Under the pieces are notes generated by a model. The model did no database searches and was not told where the DNA came from. It saw nothing but the letters and a program-made list of their open reading frames with translations. The position numbers were made by a program, and so were the translations under genes. This document shows positions 56,118 through 62,198 of a stretch of 64,000 bases of DNA, piece by piece. Location of the stretch: the NCBI GenBank assembly GCA_024235175.1, contig JACKMX010000002.1, positions 682,001 to 746,000 of the forward strand, read 5' to 3'. This DNA is from Chromatiaceae bacterium (lineage in GTDB: Bacteria > Pseudomonadota > Gammaproteobacteria > Chromatiales > Chromatiaceae). Each line of letters begins with the position of its first letter. Position 1 is the first letter of the stretch.

Positions 56118-56708
56118 TCAGAGCTTGCCTTTGGTGGAGGGAAGGATGCCGGACATACGCGGATCCGGCTCCAGCGCCATGCGCAGGGCACGACCAAAAG
56201 CCTTGAACAGCGTTTCCGCGATGTGGTGGGCATTGCGGCCCTTCAGTGTATCTGCGTGCAGCGTGACGCCGGCGTGATTGACAAATCCCTGAAAAAATTC
56301 ATAAAAAAGTTCGGTGTCGAACCCACCGATCTGAGCACGCGGAAATTCAACGTTGAACTCAAGTCCGGGCCGGCCGGAAAAGTCGACAACCACCCGCGTA
56401 AGCGCCTCGTCCAGCGGAATATACGCATGTCCGTAGCGGCGAATACCTCTCTTATCCCCCACGGCGCTTGCCATCGCCTGACCCAGGGCTATGCCAATAT
56501 CCTCGGTGGTGTGGTGTCCATCGATGTGCAGATCGCCCTTTGCCGCTATATCCATGTCGATCATACCGTGGCGCGCGACCTGGTCCAGCATGTGCTCCAG
56601 AAACGGCAGCCCCGTATCCAGCCTGGATTCACCGCTGCCATCCAGGTTGATGGCAACTCGAATCCGGGTCTCCAGAGTGTTGCGTTCCACTTCCGCTTTG
56701 CGCTGCAT
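56118..56708 (-). CDS. hisB: Imidazoleglycerol-phosphate dehydratase
   Basis: HisB dehydrates imidazole glycerol phosphate. This is the monofunctional form of 196 residues; the histidinol phosphatase domain present in enterobacteria is absent. Metal-binding motifs include DLHIDGHHTTEDIGIALG and TLKGRNAHHIAETLFKAFGRAL. GGAG precedes the start by eight bases. It is first of the his-tat cluster, just after an extended -10 promoter. The operon lacks hisG, hisD, hisC and hisI, which must lie elsewhere. Confidence 0.97.
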   Translation of the reverse strand: MQRKAEVERNTLETRIRVAINLDGSGESRLDTGLPFLEHMLDQVARHGMIDMDIAAKGDLHIDGHHTTEDIGIALGQAMASAVGDKRGIRRYGHAYIPLDEALTRVVVDFSGRPGLEFNVEFPRAQIGGFDTELFYEFFQGFVNHAGVTLHADTLKGRNAHHIAETLFKAFGRALRMALEPDPRMSGILPSTKGKL

Positions 56709-56735
56709 TATTGTGGCTCCGCCGGGTGAAAGAGA

Positions 56736-56744
56736 ATTATACCA
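56736..56744 (-). promoter_or_regulatory. Extended -10 promoter of the his operon
   Basis: On the minus strand TGG is followed directly by a perfect TATAAT, forming an extended -10. The best -35 is TTCGAA at 18 bp (three of six). Transcription would start about 20 bases before hisB. No histidine-rich leader peptide or attenuator fits in so short a leader. Confidence 0.6.
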
Positions 56745-56867
56745 GTCGGCCTATTTTATTCGAACAACCGGACAAATGCAGGCTTCCCGATAGAAAATTT
56801 AAGGTCACCACTCGTCCGTGCCATGGTGAACCCGTTTGGCCAGAACAGTAGTTTCAAACGAGGGTGA

Positions 56868-56925
56868 GGACAAAGGGCCCGGGAATAACCGATCACAGCT
56901 GTTCTTGATCCTCTGCCCTTGGCCC
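56868..56925. repeat. Opposed heptamers between his promoter and dtd (locus C)
   Basis: Three units starting with GG (GGACAAA, GGGCCCG, GGAATAA; 56868-56888) face three units ending in CC (TTGATCC, TCTGCCC, TTGGCCC; 56905-56925) across 16 bp. Read on the minus strand the latter are GGGCCAA, GGGCAGA and GGATCAA; GGGCAGA is the unit of locus B. The units are degenerate, so this alone would be weak; its likeness to loci A and B is what makes it notable. Confidence 0.5.
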
Positions 56926-56965
56926 TGCTTATACCCATAGAGTTTGATCAGCTACAATTTGAATT

Positions 56966-57403
56966 CTATACCTGAAGCCAGAAGGTTACCGGTCCGTCAT
57001 TGGTAAGTGAAACCTGCATGTCCGCCCCAAATATACCCCCGGCAACCGGAGCGTGACTTTCCGAGGCACATGCCAGCAAGTGGTCGAAAAGCTCCTCTCC
57101 CTGATGCGCGCCGGCGGCCCGGGAGAAACCTGGACGGGTTCCCTTGCGCGTGTCAGCGACGAGAGTGAACTGGGGTACGAGTAGCAGCCCGCCTTCGATC
57201 TGCGCCAGACTGAGATTCATCCTGCCCTTTTCATCGGCAAAAACACGATACCCCAGCAGCCGTTCCAGCAAGCGTTCAGCACTGCGCCGATCGTCACCCC
57301 GCTCAACGCCGACCAGAACCAGCAATCCCTGTCCGATAGCGGCTATCGACTCACCACCTATCTCTACACGCGCCCGGCTTACCCTTTGTAAAAGAGCGAT
57401 CAT
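56966..57403 (-). CDS. dtd: D-aminoacyl-tRNA deacylase
   Basis: Dtd removes D-amino acids, and glycine mischarged on tRNA-Ala, from tRNAs. The 145-residue protein starts MIALLQRVSRARVEIGGESIAAIGQGLLVLVGVERGD and has LVPQFTLVADTRKGTRPGFSRAA, with the SQFTL-like active-site motif here read as PQFTL, and the C-terminal NDGPVTFWLQ. The serine-to-proline change in the SQFTL motif should be noted; the phenylalanine and threonine remain. It is transcribed leftward, separated from typA by the candidate small RNA. Confidence 0.94.
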   Translation of the reverse strand: MIALLQRVSRARVEIGGESIAAIGQGLLVLVGVERGDDRRSAERLLERLLGYRVFADEKGRMNLSLAQIEGGLLLVPQFTLVADTRKGTRPGFSRAAGAHQGEELFDHLLACASESHAPVAGGIFGADMQVSLTNDGPVTFWLQV

Positions 57404-57523
57404 CGACTTTCCCGCTGCATTCTGGCGTAATACCGTCTACAGCACAAAAAACCGTTAAAATCAGGGTTTTCCCGCCCCATTTTTCAGATTTCTCCTACAA
57501 AATTTTGTGCGATACGTCGATAC

Positions 57524-57553
57524 TTGATTGTCCGCAAGGGTGTAGACTGTAAT
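57524..57553 (+). promoter_or_regulatory. Promoter of the candidate small RNA
   Basis: TTGATT (57524-57529) and TGTAAT (57548-57553) are separated by 18 bp and match four and five bases of the sigma-70 consensus. They point rightward toward the GGA-rich segment and its terminator. No GacA-type TGTAAG/CTTACA palindrome was seen upstream. Confidence 0.45.
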
Positions 57554-57559
57554 CGTCGC

Positions 57560-57684
57560 CAAATCAAGGAAGTCCAGGGACAGATCAACTGTTACATGGA
57601 TGATTCCACGGACCGGATACCCTTTGCCAACCAAGCCCGGCGACACGGCCCTGGTAGCATGGATAGCTACCAGGGTTTTCTTTT
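57560..57684 (+). ncRNA. Candidate CsrA/RsmA-binding small RNA (RsmY/Z-like)
   Basis: A rightward transcript of about 125 nt is implied by the promoter at 57524-57553 and the strong terminator at 57649-57684, although both neighbouring genes read leftward. It contains six GGA motifs: AAGGAAG, AGGGACA, ACATGGATGA, ACGGACC, CCGGATA and, in the terminator loop, ATGGATA. TTACATGGATGA is close to the CsrA SELEX consensus RUACARGGAUGU, and the terminator-loop GGA is presented as in CsrA sites. There is no open frame with a ribosome binding site. Size and features resemble RsmY/RsmZ. No homologue is known to me at this locus, so it could be another type of small RNA. Confidence 0.5.
57649..57684 (+). 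terminator. Rho-independent terminator on the plus strand
   Basis: CCCTGGTAGC (57649-57658) pairs perfectly with GCTACCAGGG (57666-57675) around ATGGATA, followed by TTTTCTTTT. The T-run follows only in the rightward direction. No rightward protein gene lies upstream, so it must end an RNA transcript. Confidence 0.85.
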
Positions 57685-57718
57685 AACCGGAATATTCTCT
57701 CTTCTCCTGCCGCCAGGT

Positions 57719-59539
57719 TCACTCCACTCCCTCGCGTGAAGCCCTTTTCCGTTCCGTCTCTTTCAGCTGGCGTTTACGAATGCGAATTTTCGCTGGCGTG
57801 ATCTCGACCAACTCATCCGATTCAATGAATTCAAGCGCCTGTTCCAGCGAAAAGACAACCGGTGGAGTCAACAGAATGTTCTCATCGCTGCCGGCGGCGC
57901 GAATGTTGGTGAGCTGTTTGGCTTTCAGCGGATTCACGGTCAGATCGTTGCTGCGCGCATGAATTCCCACCACCTGCCCTTCATAAACCTCGTCCCCAGG
58001 CTTGAGGAACAGGCGGCCACGTTCCTGTAGATTGAACAGCGCGTAACCCAACGCCTTGCCGATTCCATTCGAAATCAAAACGCCGTTCTTGCGCGGTGCA
58101 ATACCGCCACGATGAGCCCGGTCGTACCGGTCAAATACATGATAAATAAGACCTGTACCGGAAGTCAGAGTCAGAAATTCTGTCTGAAATCCGATCAAAC
58201 CACGTGAAGGTATGACATAGTCCAGGCGCACCCGGCCCCTGCCATCCGGAACCATGTCGCTCAAATCCCCGCGTCGTGCACCGAGAGCCTCCATAATCGA
58301 TCCCTGATGGCGTTCTTCTATATCGATGGTCAACTGCTCGTAGGGTTCGCATATTTCGCCGTCAACCTCCCGGAATATCACTTCCGGACGTGAAACCGCG
58401 AGTTCATAACCCTCACGGCGCATGTTTTCGAGCAAAATCGAAAGGTGCAGCTCGCCGCGGCCGGAAACACGGAACTTCTCCGGGTCATTACCCTCTTCCA
58501 CCCGCAGCGCGACGTTATAGAGAAGTTCACGTTCCAGCCGCTCCTTTAATTGCCGGGAGGTCACAAACCTGCCTTCACGACCGGCGAAGGGGGAGTTGTT
58601 GACCTGAAAGGTCATGCTGACGGTAGGTTCATCAACAGCAAGGCTGGCAAGCGCTTCGACCTGCTCAGGATCACAGAAGGTGTCCGACACGTTCGGCGCT
58701 TCCACCCCGGAAATCGCGACAATATCTCCTGCTGCCGCCTCTTCAACCTCGACCCTCTCCAGCCCGAGAAACCCATACACCAGTCCGATTTTGGCTCGGT
58801 GCTGGCCGCCATCCCGCTTGGCGACCATGATCGGCATGTTACGACGCACCCGCCCCCGGGTGATCCGTCCTATGGCGATCGCACCGACGTAACTGTTATA
58901 TGCCAGTGTGGAAACCTGCATCTGAAAAGGACCTTCGGGATTGACTTCAGGAACCGGACAGTGATCCACAATCGCCTGAAAAAGCGGAGTCATGTCCCCT
59001 GCCTTGACATTAGCATCCAGACCGGCGTAACCGTTAATAGCCGAGGCGTAGACGATAGGAAAATCGAGCTGTTCGTCACTTGCTCCAAGTCGATCGAACA
59101 GATCAAAAGTCTGATCGACCACCCAGCTGGGGCGGGCCCCATCACGATCAATCTTGTTCACCACCACAATGGGCTTCAGGCCGTGCTTGAAAGCCTTCTG
59201 AGTGACAAAGCGGGTCTGGGGCATGGGTCCCTCAACCGCATCGACCAGTAACAGCACCGAATCGACCATGGAGAGCACACGCTCCACTTCGCCGCCGAAG
59301 TCTGCATGGCCGGGCGTATCGACGATATTGATGCGATAGTCACCCCAGCGGATTGCGGTGTTTTTGGAGAGGATGGTGATGCCGCGCTCTCTCTCCAGGT
59401 CATTGGAATCCATGACCCGCTCAACCGGCCCAAACCTGTCCCCCAGCGTTCCGGACTGTTGCAGCAGCTGATCCACCAATGTGGTCTTTCCGTGGTCTAC
59501 GTGGGCGATAATTGCGATGTTGCGAAGGTTGCTGATCAT
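57719..59539 (-). CDS. typA: Ribosome-associated GTPase TypA/BipA
   Basis: TypA is a translational GTPase related to EF-G that helps ribosome assembly and stress or cold adaptation. The 606-residue protein has the GTPase motifs AHVDHGKTT, DTPGHADFG and NKIDRDGA, domain II and III segments, and the TypA-specific C-terminal domain (IPSRGLIGFQTEFLT, GYALFNLQERGRLF). The start at 59537-59539 (MISNLRNIAIIAHVDHG) is standard. Its promoter lies in the AT-rich intergenic region with DnaA boxes. Confidence 0.97.
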   Translation of the reverse strand: MISNLRNIAIIAHVDHGKTTLVDQLLQQSGTLGDRFGPVERVMDSNDLERERGITILSKNTAIRWGDYRINIVDTPGHADFGGEVERVLSMVDSVLLLVDAVEGPMPQTRFVTQKAFKHGLKPIVVVNKIDRDGARPSWVVDQTFDLFDRLGASDEQLDFPIVYASAINGYAGLDANVKAGDMTPLFQAIVDHCPVPEVNPEGPFQMQVSTLAYNSYVGAIAIGRITRGRVRRNMPIMVAKRDGGQHRAKIGLVYGFLGLERVEVEEAAAGDIVAISGVEAPNVSDTFCDPEQVEALASLAVDEPTVSMTFQVNNSPFAGREGRFVTSRQLKERLERELLYNVALRVEEGNDPEKFRVSGRGELHLSILLENMRREGYELAVSRPEVIFREVDGEICEPYEQLTIDIEERHQGSIMEALGARRGDLSDMVPDGRGRVRLDYVIPSRGLIGFQTEFLTLTSGTGLIYHVFDRYDRAHRGGIAPRKNGVLISNGIGKALGYALFNLQERGRLFLKPGDEVYEGQVVGIHARSNDLTVNPLKAKQLTNIRAAGSDENILLTPPVVFSLEQALEFIESDELVEITPAKIRIRKRQLKETERKRASREGVE

Positions 59540-60036
59540 GAGAGCAGTGAGCCGAAGTGGAAAAGGGCGCCGATTATAGCGGATTCTGCCCCAATCACAG
59601 TGATTTCCTTTCAGCCTTTTGTAATCAGCTGGTTAAGTTGCGTTCATCATACTGTGGATTCATGTTTTCAGATATCGCTTTGTCGATGAAAATAAATCCT
59701 GATTATTCACAGATACTGTGGATAACTTTGTGGATAGCATGCGAAAACAACACCTAATACCGCACTATCACGGGATTTTCGTTAGATTGTAGAAAAAATA
59801 TACAATTTATTTTTCATATAATAATCAACGAGTTGAATAAATTTACCGTTTTTCCAGAAACAGCTTGACAAGCAGTATGAAAGCCGGTTAGACCGGTCGA
59901 AAAATGTGAATAACCCATCACTCTGAAGATAAGAAGAGCAGGTGGATCTATTTTTTTTCCAACTTCGCTTGGACATATCTGGCTTCATCTGAAAAAATCC
60001 CCGGATCAATTCGTAATCGTGTTTTTAGGGGTCGCA
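59540..60036. other. AT-rich intergenic region with DnaA boxes
   Basis: About 500 bp between divergent typA and the SH3-domain gene. It holds a cluster of DnaA boxes (listed separately), an AT-rich core at about 59785-59850, and a TTGACA (59865-59870) that may be the -35 of the rightward gene. No gene or RNA was identified. Confidence 0.7.
59703..59913. promoter_or_regulatory. DnaA-box cluster (candidate origin or DnaA-titration/regulatory site)
   Basis: Three exact TTATNCACA sequences occur: TTATTCACA at 59703-59711 on the plus strand, TTATCCACA at 59717-59725 on the minus strand, and TTATTCACA at 59905-59913 on the minus strand. CTATCCACA at 59729-59737 (minus) differs by one base. Between 59737 and 59905 lies a strongly AT-rich tract. 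The arrangement resembles an origin or a datA-like locus. No dnaA, dnaN, gidA or rpmH lies nearby, which argues against the usual gammaproteobacterial oriC. Confidence 0.55.
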
Positions 60037-60705
60037 GTGAAAAGAATTCTCCTGGGTCTGATTCTACTGTTGGGTTTTGGCCAGCTTCAGGCAGAGAGCC
60101 GTTATGTTACCGATCAGTTCAAAATCACGTTCAGATCCGGTGAAAGCTCCTCCCACAAAATTCTGCGCATGCTGCCGAGCGGTTACAAACTGGAATTGGT
60201 CAGCTCGAACCGAGATACCGGTTACTCCCGGGTGAAAACGGAGGACGGCACCCTGGGTTATGTTCTGACCCGGCAGCTGCTGGATATTCCCGTTGCCCGC
60301 GACCGCCTGGCCGATGCGGAGAGCCGTTTGAAAGCGCTTTTACAGGAGCCCGGAAAACTGTCGGCCCAACTGGTGGCTGTGCAGGGTAATCTGGAAACGC
60401 TGCAGAAGAGCCATGACACCACTTTGCAGGAGAAAGAGAAGCTCGATAAGGAGCTTGAGACCATTCGCCGAACAGCCTCAGACGCCATCCGCATCTCCAA
60501 TGAGCGCAACGAACTGCGCAAACTGGTGGCCCAACTGACCCATCAGGTGGAAGAACTCAAACAGGACAACCGCGAGTTGAGCAACAACAGCAACCAGAAA
60601 TGGTTCATGATCGGTGCCGGAATCATTATCCTGGGTATAGTCATCGGATTGATCCTGCCGCATCTGAGATTCCAGCGCCGTAAAAACAGCTGGGGTTCGC
60701 TGTAG
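60037..60705 (+). CDS. TIGR04211-family SH3/coiled-coil membrane protein (YgiM-like)
   Basis: A 222-residue exported and membrane-anchored protein. It has a signal peptide (MKRILLGLILLLGFGQLQA), a bacterial SH3 domain (RYVTDQFKITFRSGESSSHKILRMLPSGYKLELV ... GYVLTRQLL, about 20-88), a long coiled coil (90-185) and a C-terminal helix (WFMIGAGIIILGIVIGLILPHL) followed by basic residues. This is the layout of the TIGR04211 family, whose role is unknown. GTG 60037 is chosen as start because AGGGG stands six bases before it. An upstream in-frame GTG at 60019 lacks support. Confidence 0.88.
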   Translation: MKRILLGLILLLGFGQLQAESRYVTDQFKITFRSGESSSHKILRMLPSGYKLELVSSNRDTGYSRVKTEDGTLGYVLTRQLLDIPVARDRLADAESRLKALLQEPGKLSAQLVAVQGNLETLQKSHDTTLQEKEKLDKELETIRRTASDAIRISNERNELRKLVAQLTHQVEELKQDNRELSNNSNQKWFMIGAGIIILGIVIGLILPHLRFQRRKNSWGSL

Positions 60706-60706
60706 G

Positions 60707-60764
60707 ACCAAGAACTTCAAAGGGGGCAAGTCTTTACTTTTGGATCTTGGTTTTTATTTATTTT
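60707..60764 (+). terminator. Terminator after the SH3-domain gene
   Basis: ACCAAGA (60707-60713) pairs with TCTTGGT (60745-60751), followed by TTTTATTTATTTT. It starts two bases after the stop codon. The loop of 31 nt is long, but internal pairing of AAAG and CTTT can shorten it. Confidence 0.55.
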
Positions 60765-60893
60765 GACGAGCTATCCTGCTGACGATCTCGTTCCGACTAT
60801 TTGAACCCGTCACAACACCATCTGCAAGGAATCATGGGTACATGCAAATTTCGGGATCCAAATATCAGGACCATATATGCCCCCTATTGGTCC

Positions 60894-61035
60894 TTACAGG
60901 TTGTAGACATCTCCCGCAAAGCGGGCGAAGAAATCATCCGGTTCGAGTACGTCGAGGGTGGGCTCGGCGCTTTCAAAAAACAGCTGGGCCATACCCTGCC
61001 TGGTCATGTTACCCCAAGCACGGATGTTGAGTATC
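60894..61035 (-). pseudogene. Possible 3' remnant of an unidentified gene
   Basis: On the minus strand the frame ends with MTRQGMAQLFFESAEPTLDV and LEPDDFFARFAGDVYNL before TAA. Third codon positions are largely G or C, as in real genes here. Upstream of about 61035 the frame runs into the hairpin region and loses protein-like character, and there is no ribosome binding site. It looks like the C-terminal end of a gene whose front was lost, perhaps when the toxin-antitoxin pair arrived. I cannot name the family. Confidence 0.35.
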
Positions 61036-61061
61036 AACCGTCGGTTTGGAAGAAAAACCCC

Positions 61062-61092
61062 AAAACCTGCCGCGCCACACTGCGGTTTTTTC
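61062..61092 (+). terminator. Terminator-like hairpin before the toxin-antitoxin pair
   Basis: AAAACC/GGTTTT arms flank an inner CCGC/GCGG stem (61070-61085) and six T residues follow. It is oriented rightward, ahead of the antitoxin promoter region. No rightward gene ends directly before it. Confidence 0.5.
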
Positions 61093-61163
61093 TTGCGTAA
61101 AGGCGACATTTATCTCTAAAGTATTGATAGGTGCTACTCAGTATTACCAAGGAGAACATCACC

Positions 61164-61442
61164 ATGACGAAACCTGTTGGCGTCAAACTCGACGAAGACC
61201 TGCAAGCCCGATTGAAAGCACTGGGGGAACGGTGGGAGCGCTCGCCCCACTGGCTGATGAAAAAGGCCATCGCCGAGTTTGTGGAGCGGGCCGAAGCCGA
61301 GGAACAGGAACGACAAGTATTGCTGGCCCGGTGGGAGCGCTACAAGGCAACCGGGGAAAGTATCCCGCACGAGACGGTCGTTAAATGGCTTGAAACCTGG
61401 GGCACCGACATGGAAAACATATGCCCGACAAGCCGGAACTGA
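61164..61442 (+). CDS. Ribbon-helix-helix (CopG-type) antitoxin
   Basis: A 92-residue protein with an N-terminal ribbon-helix-helix DNA-binding domain (PVGVKLDEDLQARLKALGERWERSPHWLMKKAIAEFVERAEAEE) and an acidic/aromatic tail that should bind the toxin. Antitoxins of this type repress their own operon and neutralise the partner. AAGGAG precedes ATG 61164 by nine bases. The toxin gene overlaps its end by 22 bp, the normal arrangement of type II modules. Confidence 0.9.
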   Translation: MTKPVGVKLDEDLQARLKALGERWERSPHWLMKKAIAEFVERAEAEEQERQVLLARWERYKATGESIPHETVVKWLETWGTDMENICPTSRN

Positions 61443-61723
61443 TATGGGAACCGGGCGCGGTCAACGATCTGTCCCGGCTGCGGGAATTCATTGTCCCGCA
61501 TAACCCCGAGGCCGCCGGGCGCGCCGCGCAGGTCATAATCGAGGCGGCGAACCGCCTGTTAGACAACCCCGCCTTAGGCCACCCACTCGAAGACCTTCCG
61601 GCGTTTCGGAAGCTGGTAATTCCGTTCGGACGACGCGGTTACGTACTTCATTACCGGGTCGATGGGCAAAAAATCCTGGTCTTGCGCATCTGGCACACAG
61701 GTGAAGAGCGCAGCGATTTTTGA
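61421..61723 (+). CDS. RelE/ParE-superfamily toxin
   Basis: A 100-residue toxin of the RelE/ParE fold. It shows LIWEPGAVNDLSRLREFIVPHNPEAAGRAAQVI, the LLDNPALGHPLEDLPAFRKLVIPFGRRGYVLHYRV core and the C-terminal ILVLRIWHTGEER. The pairing with a CopG-type antitoxin and the final WHTGEER-type motif favour the ParE branch, which usually targets gyrase, over the mRNA-cleaving RelE branch; this is inference. It overlaps the antitoxin gene and is translated from the same mRNA. Confidence 0.9.
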   Translation: MPDKPELIWEPGAVNDLSRLREFIVPHNPEAAGRAAQVIIEAANRLLDNPALGHPLEDLPAFRKLVIPFGRRGYVLHYRVDGQKILVLRIWHTGEERSDF

Positions 61724-62198
61724 AGACGAATATACCAGAATACCCCACGCCCGGTTGAATGCCGCCGCGTCTCCCCTACCAAGGTCAGCAATGCGTTTTT
61801 TGCAGTCGTTACCATAACCATCTCCGACCCGCAGGTTATGCCTGAACCGCGTCGTCCAGATTTTAATCGAATCTGACACTGCCTTGCGGATCTGATCCTG
61901 ATTCTTACAACTGACGACGCTACCTTGTAACCGTACGCAAGGGCATTTGTACTTAAACCAGCATTTCAATCTTATAAATTTAGTTGTTATTTTCCTATAA
62001 TTTTCTGACTCTTAAAAAATTAGCGATGCAAGATTATCAGAAAATCGTAAAAAATCCTGACACTTAAACATTTTTTGGAGCGTGCGTGCATCCAGAAACC
62101 CGCATGAAGCCCGAGTAGGGCGCAAACGAGTAGCCCGGATGAAGTGAAACGTAATCCGGGCTACTTTATGTCTCCCGCATTCCACACGCCGCCGCAGC
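61724..62198. other. Region between toxin gene and ilvD
   Basis: 475 bp without a supported gene. The middle (61960-62080) is markedly AT-rich compared with the rest of the window. The right end holds a REP element. Open frames on the minus strand overlapping the toxin gene appear to be shadows of it. Confidence 0.55.
62104..62165. repeat. REP-like palindromic element downstream of ilvD
   Basis: AGTAGCCCGGAT (62129-62140) pairs perfectly with ATCCGGGCTACT (62154-62165) around a 13-nt loop. A partial copy of the left arm (GAAGCCCGAGTAGGGC) precedes it. The GTAGCCCGGAT...ATCCGGGCTAC pattern is common in proteobacterial intergenic REP families. It lies 34 bp beyond the ilvD stop and could also stabilise or end that mRNA. 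Confidence 0.85.

Larger units (their letters stand above)
60706..61163. other. Region between SH3-domain gene and antitoxin gene
   Basis: 458 bp without a complete gene. It contains two plus-strand terminator-like hairpins (60707-60764 and 61062-61092) and between them a minus-strand coding-like fragment (60894-61035). A direct repeat AGTATT (61120-61125 and 61140-61145, 20 bp apart) lies before the antitoxin and could be an autoregulatory site. Confidence 0.5.

Noticed and set aside
55521..56729. 402-codon plus-strand open frame
   Set aside because: Antisense to hisH and hisB, both certain genes.
61574..61969. 131-codon minus-strand frame beside the toxin gene
   Set aside because: Half of it is antisense to the toxin gene and the rest has random composition.
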